DNA from: Streptomyces sp. ISL-98
Lineage (GTDB): Bacteria; Actinomycetota; Actinomycetes; Streptomycetales; Streptomycetaceae
Direction: 5' to 3'
Length of the DNA stretch: 58,374 nucleotides
NCBI RefSeq assembly: GCF_018614055.1
Contig: NZ_JAGGPB010000065.1
Location: forward strand, 1-58,374
Shown here: one piece after another, positions 10,266 through 18,639 of the stretch
How the letters are laid out: each line of letters begins with the position of its first letter
Numbering within the stretch: position 1 is the first letter of the stretch
The notes under the pieces: model-generated
Databases searched by the model: none
Seen by the model: only the letters and a program-made list of their open reading frames with translations
Told to the model about the DNA's origin: nothing
Position numbers and translations under genes: made by a program

Positions 10266-12011
10266 TCAGTTGCTGCTCTTGGAGGGGTTCTTGAGGCCGA
10301 CCGTGGCGTAGTCGATCTGGCCGCCGAAGGATGTGTGGCCGAACGCGCCCGCGACGTTGGTACCGAGCAGGAGGGGCATGCGCTCGATGACGGCGGGCGC
10401 CGCGGGGGCCTTGGCGAGGATCTGTCCGTCCAGCTCGCGCCATGCCTTGCCCGCCTGCTCCGCATCGGTCATGGCGGCGATCTCGTCCATCCGCTTCATG
10501 GTCGCCTTGTCGCGGAAGAGCGAGTGATTGCCGGAGTTGCCCTTCTCCTTGATGTAGCGGCCGTCGAAGACGAAGGGCAGGAAGGTGGATCCGGAGGGGT
10601 AGTCGGGGCACCAGCCGGTGTAGACCAGGTCGGTGCGGTTCTTGGTGTCGCCGATGGTGTCGTAGAAGGCGGACGGGTCCACCGTCTCGATGGTGACCTT
10701 GATCCCGGCCCGGCCGAGGGACTGCTGGATCGCCTCGCCGACCCCCTTGTCGCCGTTGGAGACGGTGATGCTGGTGGAGAAGCCGTCCGGCTTGCCCGCC
10801 TCCTTCAGCAGCTGCTTCGCCTTCTCCACGTCACCGGTTGCGGGGATCTTCAGGGTGTCTGGCTGATTGCCGCCGAAGAGCGGGCCCGGCATGTAGGCGG
10901 TGGCCATGTCGTTGAGAGCGGGCCCGCCGGAGGCGGTCAGGACGCCCTCGCGGTCCAGGGCGTACTGCACGGCTTGACGCACCTTGACGTTGTTGTACGG
11001 CGCACGGCCGGTGTGCATCTGCACCATCTCGGTGCAGTTGGTGGACTCGGCGAGCAGCCGCTTTCTGACGTCGTCCTTGGTCAGCACCTTGGGGGTGCTC
11101 TCGGGGCGCAGCTTGCCCCAGGGCACAGCGGAGGCGTCCTGGCCCTGGCCGGCGATGAGCCGGTCGTCGATCTGGTTGGCCTTGAGCCCCATCACCACGA
11201 CGATCTTGTCCGGATACGCCTTGCGCACGGTGTCGGTTCCCGGGTCCCAGTGGGTGTTGCGGACCAGCGCGAGCTGCTTGTCCCGGTCGTACGACTCGAT
11301 CTTGTACGGCCCCGAGGAGAAGGGGCGGTTGTCGTACTGAGGCCCTTTGTCCTTCGCCTTCGGCACCGGGGCGAAGGTGGGCAGGACTGTCGCGTAGGGG
11401 AACTCCGCGAAGGGCTTGCGCAGTTCGAAGACGATGGTGTGATCGTCGGGGGTCTTGATGGAGTCGAGGTGCTTGCCCTGGGCCGGGCCCTGGTAGCCCT
11501 GCGCACCGGCGAGGTAGCGGGCCGCGTAGTCGGGGCCGCCGGGGAGGTCGGGGGAGAAGGACCGCTCCACGTTGTACTTGATGTCCTGGGCGGTGATCGG
11601 CGAGCCGTCCTCGTACTTCAGGCCCTTCTTGAGCCTGAAGGTCCACGTCTTGGCTCCGTTGGAGGAGACGCCGAGGTCATCGGCGAGGTCGGGGGCCAAC
11701 TCCCCGCCCTTGGCGCCCGGTTCGGCCTTGTACGTGACGAGGGTGCGGTAGAGCAGCCGGGTTCCGAAGTCCATGTCGCCCATCACCCAGTTACGGGCCG
11801 GGTCGAGGTGGGTGAAGTCCTGGTTGGAGAGGACGGTGAGGGTGCCGCCCTTCTTCGGCGTCCCGCCAACCACCTTGCCGTTGTTGGTCGTTGCGGGGTT
11901 CTTGCCGTTGCGGGCGCCGCTCGCCTGCGGCCCGCCGGAGCAGCCGGCTGTGCCGAGGGTGAGGGCCGCCACCAGTGCTGTGGCGAGAGCGGTACAGGTG
12001 CGCTTGTCCAT
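10266..12011 (-). CDS. Peptide ABC transporter substrate-binding lipoprotein (SBP family 5)
   Basis: A 581-residue lipoprotein. The signal peptide ends at the lipobox LGTAGC, followed by a family-5 extracellular domain (GGTLTVLSNQDFTHLDPARNW..., KTWTFRLKKGLKYEDGSPITAQDIKYNVERSF). It captures peptides or related ligands outside the membrane. It is the first gene of the importer operon and shares a divergent control region with the hydroxyproline dehydrogenase genes. The ligand is inferred as hydroxyproline/proline peptides from that context only. Confidence 0.9.
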   Translation of the reverse strand: MDKRTCTALATALVAALTLGTAGCSGGPQASGARNGKNPATTNNGKVVGGTPKKGGTLTVLSNQDFTHLDPARNWVMGDMDFGTRLLYRTLVTYKAEPGAKGGELAPDLADDLGVSSNGAKTWTFRLKKGLKYEDGSPITAQDIKYNVERSFSPDLPGGPDYAARYLAGAQGYQGPAQGKHLDSIKTPDDHTIVFELRKPFAEFPYATVLPTFAPVPKAKDKGPQYDNRPFSSGPYKIESYDRDKQLALVRNTHWDPGTDTVRKAYPDKIVVVMGLKANQIDDRLIAGQGQDASAVPWGKLRPESTPKVLTKDDVRKRLLAESTNCTEMVQMHTGRAPYNNVKVRQAVQYALDREGVLTASGGPALNDMATAYMPGPLFGGNQPDTLKIPATGDVEKAKQLLKEAGKPDGFSTSITVSNGDKGVGEAIQQSLGRAGIKVTIETVDPSAFYDTIGDTKNRTDLVYTGWCPDYPSGSTFLPFVFDGRYIKEKGNSGNHSLFRDKATMKRMDEIAAMTDAEQAGKAWRELDGQILAKAPAAPAVIERMPLLLGTNVAGAFGHTSFGGQIDYATVGLKNPSKSSN

Positions 12012-12066
12012 GAGTGGTCACTCCGGAAGCAGTTGGACAGCCGAGGGCGGCTGGAATGTGACCTGT

Positions 12067-12095
12067 AACATAGTAATGTGAAATTGCACTGACAA
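12067..12095 (-). promoter_or_regulatory. Promoter of the importer operon with operator in its spacer
   Basis: On the minus strand, TTGTCA (12095-12090) and TATGTT (12072-12067) are separated by exactly 17 bp. The spacer, GTGCAATTTCACATTAC (12089-12073), is a copy of the recurrent TGTGAAAT-type element of this locus. A repressor bound here would block RNA polymerase. Confidence 0.6.
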
Positions 12096-12164
12096 GGCGT
12101 CGGGCGCCTCGTTATCGACCCGTGTCCGAAGGGGTGGTGGAGGCGAAGAGGTGGTGCTGCGGTC

Positions 12165-12199
12165 TTGGCAGGGCCAGTGCAATGTGAAATATTACTGCC
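12165..12199 (+). promoter_or_regulatory. Promoter and operator of the D-hydroxyproline dehydrogenase operon
   Basis: TTGGCA (12165-12170) lies 18 bp from ATATTA (12089+100, i.e. 12189-12194). The element GTGCAATGTGAAATATTAC (12177-12195) covers spacer and -10. Transcription would begin at or a few bases from the GTG at 12200, so the message is probably leaderless; no Shine-Dalgarno sequence is visible. Confidence 0.5.
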
Positions 12200-13375
12200 G
12201 TGCTCACGAGAAACTCCTCGGACGTCATCGTCGTCGGCGCCGGTGTGGTCGGCGCGGCCTGCGCCTACTACGCCGTCGGCGCCGGTCTCCATGTCACCGT
12301 GATCGACCGCGGTTCCGTTGCCGGCGGCACCACGGGGGCCGGTGAGGGCAACCTCCTTGTCTCCGACAAGGAACCGGGCCCCGAGCTGGAACTCGCCCTG
12401 CTGTCCACGCGGTTGTGGACCGAACTGGCCGGGTTGCTGCCGTCGCATATCGAATACGAACCCAAAGGCGGTCTGGTCGTCGCCTCGGACGAGGCCGGGA
12501 TGGCCGCACTGAGGCAGTTCGCTGCGCGGCAGCGGAAGGCAGGCGTCACAGCCGAAGAGATCTCCGGCGGCGGGCTCCACGACCTGGAGCCGCACCTTGC
12601 CCCCGGTCTGGCGGGCGGCTTCCACTACTCCGGGGACGCCCAGGTCATGCCGGCACTCGCTGCCGCGCATCTGCTGCGCGCCTGTGGCGACCGGGTGCGT
12701 CTGAGGCTGGGGGAGGAAGTCACCGGACTTCTTGTCGGCGCCGGTGGCGAGGTGCGCGGAGTGCGGACACCGAGTGGGGAGCTCCACGCTCCGTACGTGG
12801 TGAACGCCGCCGGCACCTGGGGCGGCGAGTTCGCCCGCCTCGCGGGTGTGGACCTTCCGCTGCGGCCCCGCAGGGGGTTCGTCCTCGTCACCGAGCCGCT
12901 GCCGCGCGTCGTGCGCCACAAGGTGTACGCGGCCGACTATGTGGCGGACGTGGCGAGCGGGTCCGCCGCGCTGCAGACCTCGGCGGTGGTCGAGGGCACT
13001 CCGGCAGGACCGGTCCTGATCGGCGCCAGCCGTGAGCGGGTCGGATTCGACCGGACGCTGTCGGTGGAAGCGTTGCGGCGCCTCGCGGCCGGGGCCACGG
13101 CGCTCTTCCCGGTGCTGGCCGAGGTGCGGGCCATACGTACGTACGCCGGTTTCCGCCCGTATCTCCCGGATCACCTGCCCGCGATCGGCCCCGACCCGCG
13201 CGTCCCCGGCCTGCTGCACGCCTGCGGCCACGAGGGGGCGGGAATCGGACTGGCACCGGCGACGGGGCTGATCGTCGCCAGGTGTCTGGCCGATGGTGAA
13301 CCGCCCCTCGACATCAGCCCCTTCAGGCCCGAACGGTTCCCTCCGGCCGCGCCGAGTCCTCTTGCCGATGCCTGA
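12200..13375 (+). CDS. FAD-dependent oxidoreductase, D-hydroxyproline dehydrogenase catalytic subunit
   Basis: A 391-residue DAO-fold flavoprotein. The dinucleotide motif VVGAGVVGAACAYY is at 11-24, a second FAD contact is GTTGAGEGNLLVSDK, and the C-terminal HACGHEGAGIGLAPATG closes the FAD site. It resembles HcnC/glycine-oxidase-like subunits that pair with a 2Fe-2S protein and a second flavoprotein, as in the heterotrimeric D-hydroxyproline dehydrogenases. The next two genes supply those partners and the epimerase/deaminase genes follow, so oxidation of cis-4-hydroxy-D-proline to pyrroline-4-hydroxy-2-carboxylate is the likely reaction. The GTG start has no ribosome site and sits at the predicted transcription start. 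Confidence 0.82.
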   Translation: MLTRNSSDVIVVGAGVVGAACAYYAVGAGLHVTVIDRGSVAGGTTGAGEGNLLVSDKEPGPELELALLSTRLWTELAGLLPSHIEYEPKGGLVVASDEAGMAALRQFAARQRKAGVTAEEISGGGLHDLEPHLAPGLAGGFHYSGDAQVMPALAAAHLLRACGDRVRLRLGEEVTGLLVGAGGEVRGVRTPSGELHAPYVVNAAGTWGGEFARLAGVDLPLRPRRGFVLVTEPLPRVVRHKVYAADYVADVASGSAALQTSAVVEGTPAGPVLIGASRERVGFDRTLSVEALRRLAAGATALFPVLAEVRAIRTYAGFRPYLPDHLPAIGPDPRVPGLLHACGHEGAGIGLAPATGLIVARCLADGEPPLDISPFRPERFPPAAPSPLADA

Positions 13376-13421
13376 ACCCGTTCGACCCTTCAACCGCGCC
13401 CGTCGAGAAAGGAGGCCCGCA

Positions 13422-13736
13422 GTGGCCCGTACACCCGCCGAGCTGGTCGGGGCGCAGCCCGATCCGCCGTTCGAGATCACCTTCGACGGCCGTCGCATCA
13501 CCGCCCGGCCCGGGCAGTCGGTAGCCGCCGCACTCTGGGGAGCCGGGATCCTGGCCTGGCGTACCACCCGCGGTGAAGGCCGCCCGCGAGGTGTGTTCTG
13601 TGGCATCGGCCAGTGCTTCGACTGCCTGGCCACCATCAACGCACAGCCCAACCGCAGAGCTTGCCTGGTGCCCGCGCGTCCCGGCGACGTGATCACCACA
13701 CAGGAGGGACACGGCCATGACCACCTCGGAAAGTGA
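13422..13736 (+). CDS. 2Fe-2S subunit of the D-hydroxyproline dehydrogenase (HcnA-like)
   Basis: A 104-residue small ferredoxin-like subunit. Cluster ligands are Cys60, Cys65, Cys68 (CGIGQCFDC) and Cys81. The N-terminal ITFDGRRITARPGQSVAAALWGAGI is typical of the HcnA/(2Fe-2S)-binding subunits of amine dehydrogenases. The GTG at 13422 follows AAAGGAGG. Its last 20 nt overlap the next gene, which implies coupled synthesis of the complex. Confidence 0.85.
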   Translation: MARTPAELVGAQPDPPFEITFDGRRITARPGQSVAAALWGAGILAWRTTRGEGRPRGVFCGIGQCFDCLATINAQPNRRACLVPARPGDVITTQEGHGHDHLGK

Positions 13737-15168
13737 GCCGTACGACCTGGCGGTCCTCGGAGCCGGATCCGCCGGACTGGCCGGAGCCGTCACGGCCAGT
13801 GAACTCGGCCTCTCCGTAGCTCTGTTGGACGCCTCCGCGCACACCGGCGGGCAGTTCTACCGGCATCCCGCGCCCGCCATGGGCGCCGTGCGGCCCGAAG
13901 CCCTGCACCATGACTGGTCCGCCTACGCCGACCTGCGCGGACGGCTGGCGCAGAGCGATGTCAGTCATCTTCCCGGCCACCACGTGTGGAGTGTGACGCA
14001 GGACGATGAGGCCACCGGCATGTGGGCCGTGCACGCCGTCACCGGAGCCGACGGAGGCGAAGAGCGGCCGGTGCGCGTGCGGGCCCGCGCGGTGCTGCTC
14101 GCGACCGGGGCGTACGAACGCCAGCTGCCGTTTCCCGGCTGGACCCTGCCCGGTGTCGTGGCCGCCGGTGGAGCGCAGGCCATGCTCAAGTCCGGTCTGG
14201 TGCTGCCCGGCCGGCGGATTGTCGTGGCAGGAAGCGGCCCCTTGCTGCTCGCGGTCGCCTCCTCGTTGGCAGCCGCCGGTGCGACGGTGCCGGCCGTCGT
14301 CGAGGCGTCCGGATATCTGCGGTACACGCGGCACCCCCGGGCACTCGTCACCAATCCGCACAAGGCGGTCGAGGCGCTGGTCCACGGAGCCGCGTTGCTT
14401 CGGCACCGGGTGCCGGTGCGGCTGCGCAGCGCGGTCACCGAGGTGCACGGCACCGACCGGGTGGAGGCCGTCACCGTCACACGTCTCGACCGTGACTGGC
14501 GTCCCGTACGAGGGGCGGGACGCCGGATCGTGTGCGATGCGCTGGCCGTCGGGCACGGTCTTGTCCCCCAGATTGAACTGGCCACGGCGCTCGGCTGCGC
14601 CACCCGCTCACTGCCCGACGGCACCAGGGCCCTGGCCCTGGACGGCCTTCAGGAGACCTCGGTGCGCGGCCTGTGGGCGGCAGGCGAGACCGGGGGAGTG
14701 GGAGGGGCGGGGTTGGCCCGCACGGAAGGCGAGCTGGCGGGGATTGCCGTCGCTGCCCGCGTGCTGGGACGCCCTGCCCATGGCGGCCGCGTCGGGGAAC
14801 TCCAGCGCCGCAGGGACCGGATGCGTACCTTCGCCGCCGCGATGGCCGCCGCTCACGCGCCCGGCCCCGGGTGGTCGCGCTGGCTGGCGGACGACACCGA
14901 GGTGTGCCGTTGCGAGGAGGTCACCGCCGGGCGTGTCCGTGAAGCGATCGAGGACCTCGGAGCGCGTGACGCACGCACCGTCAAACTGTTCACCCGCGCG
15001 GGTATGGGCTGGTGCCAGGGGCGCATGTGCGGTCCGGCGGTCGCCTGCCTCGCGGCCCGGGGTGAGGACGCCGAACCTCCGCCCGAACGCCGCCCCTTCG
15101 CCGTCCCCGTGCCCCTCGCGGCGCTCGCCGCGCTCGACGACCCTGTCGTGCCTCGGCATGACGTCTGA
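13717..15168 (+). CDS. FAD/NAD(P)-binding subunit of the D-hydroxyproline dehydrogenase (HcnB-like)
   Basis: A 483-residue pyridine-nucleotide-disulfide-type flavoprotein. The first Rossmann motif is LAVLGAGSAGLAGAVTA, and the second nucleotide site is RRIVVAGSGPLLLAVASSL. A C-terminal BFD-like [2Fe-2S] domain has Cys397, Cys399, Cys433 and Cys438 (CRC ... WCQGRMC). This is the HcnB/OoxA-type electron-transfer subunit. It overlaps the 2Fe-2S subunit gene and is followed after 66 nt by a regulatory element and the deaminase gene. Confidence 0.85.
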   Translation: MTTSESEPYDLAVLGAGSAGLAGAVTASELGLSVALLDASAHTGGQFYRHPAPAMGAVRPEALHHDWSAYADLRGRLAQSDVSHLPGHHVWSVTQDDEATGMWAVHAVTGADGGEERPVRVRARAVLLATGAYERQLPFPGWTLPGVVAAGGAQAMLKSGLVLPGRRIVVAGSGPLLLAVASSLAAAGATVPAVVEASGYLRYTRHPRALVTNPHKAVEALVHGAALLRHRVPVRLRSAVTEVHGTDRVEAVTVTRLDRDWRPVRGAGRRIVCDALAVGHGLVPQIELATALGCATRSLPDGTRALALDGLQETSVRGLWAAGETGGVGGAGLARTEGELAGIAVAARVLGRPAHGGRVGELQRRRDRMRTFAAAMAAAHAPGPGWSRWLADDTEVCRCEEVTAGRVREAIEDLGARDARTVKLFTRAGMGWCQGRMCGPAVACLAARGEDAEPPPERRPFAVPVPLAALAALDDPVVPRHDV

Positions 15169-15197
15169 CCGAGGTCCCTCGTGGACATCGCACGCAT

Positions 15198-15211
15198 TGT
15201 GAAATGTCACA
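15198..15211 (+). promoter_or_regulatory. Candidate FCD-regulator operator before the deaminase gene
   Basis: TGTGAAATGTCACA is an inverted repeat (TGTGA-N4-TCACA), the most symmetrical copy of the element found at 12073, 12177, 18600 and 19473. It lies 23 nt upstream of the deaminase start and suggests an internal regulated promoter. Confidence 0.55.
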
Positions 15212-15234
15212 TTCCATAGAGAGGTTGCACTGAA

Positions 15235-16140
15235 ATGACCGGCACCACCTGGAACAGCACCCGCCCCTGGCGGGGCATCATGGTCGCCACCGCCCTGCCC
15301 CTGCGGGACGACCTGTCCGTCGACTACGACGCCTTCGCCGAACACGTCGCCTGGCTCATCGCCAACGGCTGCGACGGCGTTGTGCCCAACGGCTCGCTGG
15401 GCGAGTACCAGACCCTCACCGACGAGGAGCGGGCCCGCGTGGTGCGCACCGCGGTCGAAGTGGCGGGCGGCGCACGGGTCATGCCCGGCGTCTCCGCCTA
15501 CGGCAGCGCCGAAGCCCGGCGCTGGGCGGAGCAGGCTGCCGAGGAAGGCTGTGGCTCGGTGCTTCTCCTGCCCCCGAACGCCTACCGGGCCGACGAGCCG
15601 GCCGTGCGCGCCCACTACGCCGAGGTCGCCCGGGCCGGCGTGCCGGTCGTCGCGTACAACAACCCCATCGACACCAAGGTCGATCTCACTCCCGGCATGC
15701 TGGCCCGGCTGCACCAGGACGGCAGCATCGTCGCCGTGAAGGAATTCACCGGTGACGTCCGCAGGGCGTACGAGATCGCCGAACTCGCTCCGGAACTGGA
15801 CCTGCTGATCGGCGCCGACGACGTGCTGCTCGAGCTCGCCGTCGCCGGTGCCGTCGGCTGGATCGCCGGATACCCCAACGCGTTCCCCGCCAGCTGCTCC
15901 ACGCTGTACCACGCCGCCGTCGCCGGCGACCTGGCCACGGCCCTCTCGCTCTACACGTCCCTGCACTCCTTGCTGCGCTGGGACTCCAAGACGGAGTTCG
16001 TCCAGTCCATCAAGCTGTCCATGGACATCGTCGGCCGGCCCGGCGGACCCACCCGCCCCCCGCGCTTCCCGCTCACCGGGGAGACCGAGGCGGGAGTGCG
16101 GGCCGCCACCGAAAAGGCCGTCGCCGACGGCCACCGCTGA
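15235..16140 (+). CDS. DapA-family lyase, probable pyrroline-4-hydroxy-2-carboxylate deaminase
   Basis: A 301-residue class I aldolase-fold protein. The Schiff-base Lys is Lys169 (VAVKEFTGD), the partner Tyr is Tyr141 (VVAYNNP), and the N-terminal GCDGVVPNGSLGEYQTLT is the family's GxxGE loop. DapA-family members in hydroxyproline clusters (LhpC) convert pyrroline-4-hydroxy-2-carboxylate to 2-oxoglutarate semialdehyde with release of ammonia; the neighbours here support exactly that role. An ordinary dihydrodipicolinate synthase is unlikely in this context. Confidence 0.85.
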   Translation: MTGTTWNSTRPWRGIMVATALPLRDDLSVDYDAFAEHVAWLIANGCDGVVPNGSLGEYQTLTDEERARVVRTAVEVAGGARVMPGVSAYGSAEARRWAEQAAEEGCGSVLLLPPNAYRADEPAVRAHYAEVARAGVPVVAYNNPIDTKVDLTPGMLARLHQDGSIVAVKEFTGDVRRAYEIAELAPELDLLIGADDVLLELAVAGAVGWIAGYPNAFPASCSTLYHAAVAGDLATALSLYTSLHSLLRWDSKTEFVQSIKLSMDIVGRPGGPTRPPRFPLTGETEAGVRAATEKAVADGHR

Positions 16141-16207
16141 CCACCGCGCCCACTGACCACTCCGCCCACTGACCCACCGCCCCAACTGACCACTTCGCCC
16201 GCTGACC
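16135..16207 (+). repeat. Imperfect 16-17 bp tandem repeat in the gap before the epimerase gene
   Basis: About four and a half copies of a unit like CACTGACCACTCCGCC run from the end of the deaminase gene (its TGA stop is in the first unit) through the 79-nt gap. Every unit contains TGACC. Confidence 0.7.
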
Positions 16208-16219
16208 GAAGGGAAGCCC

Positions 16220-17224
16220 ATGCGTACACGCCATGTCTTCCATGCAGTCGACTCACACACCGAGGGCATGCCCACGCGCGTGATCACCGGTGGCGTCGGC
16301 ACCATCCCCGGTGCCACCATGGCCGAGCGACGGCTCCACTTCATCGAACACATGGATCATCTCCGGACGCTCCTGATGTACGAGCCGCGCGGCCACGCCG
16401 CCATGAGCGGCGCCATCCTCCAGCCGCCCACCCACCCCGACGCCGACTTCGGAGTCCTCTACATCGAGGTCTCCGGGCTGCTCCCGATGTGCGGACACGG
16501 CACGATCGGCGTCGCCACCGTCCTGGTCGAAACGGGCATGGTGCCGGTGACCGAACCGGTCACCACGGTCCGGCTCGACACCCCGGCGGGACTCGTGACC
16601 GTCGAGGTCCAAGTGGCGGACGGCGCGGCCACAGCGGTCACGCTCACCAACGTGCCGGCCTTCTGTGCCGCTCTGGACAGCAAGGTCTCCGTACCCGGAT
16701 ACGGCACGGTCACCTACGACCTCGCGTTCGGCGGGAACTTCTACGCCATCGTCGAACTCGACGCGCTGGGGCTGCCGTTCGACCGCACGCGCAAGGACGA
16801 CCTGCTGGCCGCCGGGCTCGCCATCATGAAGGCGATCAACGCCTCGCCCGAGCGGCCCGTGCACCCCGAGCTCCCCGAGATCGCCGGAGTCAAACACGTG
16901 TACCTGGCCGCTCCCGGCTCCGACGCCCGCCACTCACGGCACGCGATGGCCATCCACCCCGGCTGGTTCGACCGCTCTCCGTGCGGCACGGGCACGTCGG
17001 CCCGGATGGCCCAGCTGCACGCACGTGGGCAGCTGCCCCTCGGCCGCGACTTCATCAACGAGTCCTTCATCGGTACCCGCTTCACCGGCCGCCTGACCGA
17101 GGAGACAACCGTCGGCACGGTGCCCGCCGTCGTGCCGACCGTCACCGGACGCGCCTGGATCACCGGCACCGCCCAGTACTTCCTCGACCCGGACGACCCC
17201 TTCCCCGGAGGTTTCCTCCTGTGA
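16220..17224 (+). CDS. 4-hydroxyproline 2-epimerase (proline racemase family)
   Basis: A 334-residue enzyme. Both catalytic cysteines are present: Cys91 in PMCGHGTIG and Cys255 in SPCGTGTSAR. Two cysteines mark racemases/epimerases rather than the trans-3-hydroxyproline dehydratases, which have Thr at one position. In this cluster it would convert trans-4-hydroxy-L-proline to cis-4-hydroxy-D-proline, the substrate of the upstream dehydrogenase. A GAAGGGAAG ribosome site precedes the ATG. The stop overlaps the aldehyde dehydrogenase start (GTGA). Confidence 0.9.
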   Translation: MRTRHVFHAVDSHTEGMPTRVITGGVGTIPGATMAERRLHFIEHMDHLRTLLMYEPRGHAAMSGAILQPPTHPDADFGVLYIEVSGLLPMCGHGTIGVATVLVETGMVPVTEPVTTVRLDTPAGLVTVEVQVADGAATAVTLTNVPAFCAALDSKVSVPGYGTVTYDLAFGGNFYAIVELDALGLPFDRTRKDDLLAAGLAIMKAINASPERPVHPELPEIAGVKHVYLAAPGSDARHSRHAMAIHPGWFDRSPCGTGTSARMAQLHARGQLPLGRDFINESFIGTRFTGRLTEETTVGTVPAVVPTVTGRAWITGTAQYFLDPDDPFPGGFLL

Positions 17225-18603
17225 CCGCCACCGAATCTCTCATCACCTCACGCAATCCGGCCGACCCGTCCGACGTACTCCTCCAGGTTCAGGCGCCCGG
17301 CGCCTTCGCAGCGGTCGACGCCGTGGAACGGGCGCGCGCCGCCCAGCCGGGGTGGATGCTCGGCGGTGCGGCCGCCCGCTCGGCCGCACTCGGGTCGGTC
17401 GCCGATGCCATCGACGCCGCGGCGACCGAGCTGACTGCGCTCGCCGTCCGGGAGGTGGGCAAGCCCCTCGCCGAAGCCCGTGCCGAGGTCGCGCGCACGG
17501 CTGCGATCTGGCGCTACTACGCCCAGGCCCCGTACGAGCCCGTCGGCGCGGTCCACGAGACCGCTGCGGGCCCAGGCCTGCTGCTCACCCGCCGACGGCC
17601 GCACGGCGTGGCCGGACTGATCACGCCCTGGAACTTTCCCTTCGCCATTCCGAGCTGGAAGGCCGCACCGGCGCTCGCGGCCGGGAACGCGGTCGTCCTC
17701 AAGCCCGCCCCTGAGGCCACCGCCTGCGCCGGGCGCCTGGCCGAGATCGTCCAGCGGGCCCTGCCGGCCGGGGTGTTCACCGTCCTGCCCGGCGGGGCGA
17801 CGGAGGGCAACGCGCTCGTCTCCTCCGCCGATGCGGTCTCCTTCACCGGGTCGACCGCCGTGGGACGGGCTGTCGCACGCGGCGCCACGGCCCGGGGCGT
17901 CCCGGTGCAGGCCGAGATGGGCGGTCTGAACGCGGCGATCGTCCTTCCCGACGCCGACATCGAGCAGGCCGCGGCTCACATCGCCGCCGCGATCGCCGGG
18001 TACGCGGGCCAGAAGTGCACCGCGACCAGCCGTGTCATCGCGGTGGGTGCGGCTCTGGATCCCCTGCGCGAGGCGCTCTCCGAGGCGCTGCGGGCCGTTG
18101 TGGTCGGCGATCCGTCCGATGCGGCGACCGTGAGCGGGCCGCTCATCAACCAGCACGCCCGCGAGCAGGTCTGCGACGCCTGGCACGGCCTGAGTGTGCT
18201 GACCGGCGGCAGCATGCCCGACGGGCCCGGCTGGTACGCGGCCCCGACCCTGGTCGAGAAGGTCCCCCCGGGACACCGCCTGCTGAGCGAAGAGGTCTTC
18301 GGACCCGTAGCGGCGCTGCTGCCCGCCGAGGACGTGGCCCACGCGGTGCGGATCACCAACTCCGTGCCGTACGGCCTGGTCACTTCGGTCCACACCGCCG
18401 ATCTGAACACGGTCCTGTGCGGACTCGACCAGCTCGACACCGGAATGATCAGGATCAACGCACCGTCCACCGGCGTCGACTTCCACGTGCCGTTCGGAGG
18501 CGCCAAGGCATCCAGCCACGGGCCGCGCGAACAGGGCCGGGCGGCGCTGGAGTTCTACACCTCCAGCCGGACTTACACCCTGTCACCTGCGAAAGCAACG
18601 TGA
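17221..18603 (+). CDS. Aldehyde dehydrogenase, probable 2-oxoglutarate semialdehyde dehydrogenase
   Basis: A 460-residue NAD(P)-dependent aldehyde dehydrogenase. Visible motifs are TPWNFPFAIPSWKAAPALAAGN, FTGSTAVGR, the general base Glu232 (EMGG) and the nucleophile Cys266 (GQKCTA). By position it is the last step of hydroxyproline breakdown, giving 2-oxoglutarate. The GTG at 17221 overlaps the epimerase stop; the frame is open further upstream but that stretch is antisense-like noise over the epimerase gene. Confidence 0.88.
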   Translation: MTATESLITSRNPADPSDVLLQVQAPGAFAAVDAVERARAAQPGWMLGGAAARSAALGSVADAIDAAATELTALAVREVGKPLAEARAEVARTAAIWRYYAQAPYEPVGAVHETAAGPGLLLTRRRPHGVAGLITPWNFPFAIPSWKAAPALAAGNAVVLKPAPEATACAGRLAEIVQRALPAGVFTVLPGGATEGNALVSSADAVSFTGSTAVGRAVARGATARGVPVQAEMGGLNAAIVLPDADIEQAAAHIAAAIAGYAGQKCTATSRVIAVGAALDPLREALSEALRAVVVGDPSDAATVSGPLINQHAREQVCDAWHGLSVLTGGSMPDGPGWYAAPTLVEKVPPGHRLLSEEVFGPVAALLPAEDVAHAVRITNSVPYGLVTSVHTADLNTVLCGLDQLDTGMIRINAPSTGVDFHVPFGGAKASSHGPREQGRAALEFYTSSRTYTLSPAKAT

Positions 18604-18611
18604 CATTGTAC
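18600..18611 (+). promoter_or_regulatory. Candidate operator before the GntR gene
   Basis: GTGACATTGTAC, in the context CAACGTGACATTGTACGG, matches the pattern of the other copies in the locus. It overlaps the end of the aldehyde dehydrogenase gene and lies just ahead of the regulator, consistent with autoregulation. Confidence 0.4.
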
Positions 18612-18639
18612 GGTGGATTCGTACCGGACCGAAGGGATC

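Noticed and set aside
10335..12068. Long open frame opposite the substrate-binding protein gene
   Set aside because: It is antisense to a clear lipoprotein gene, has Gly/Val/Leu-rich low-information sequence and no motif; high-GC codon bias explains it.
15235..16140. Annotation as lysine-pathway dihydrodipicolinate synthase
   Set aside because: The gene sits inside a complete hydroxyproline cluster with its own operator; DapA-fold enzymes there act as deaminases.
16220..17224. trans-3-hydroxyproline dehydratase
   Set aside because: Both catalytic cysteines (91 and 255) are present, which indicates an epimerase/racemase.
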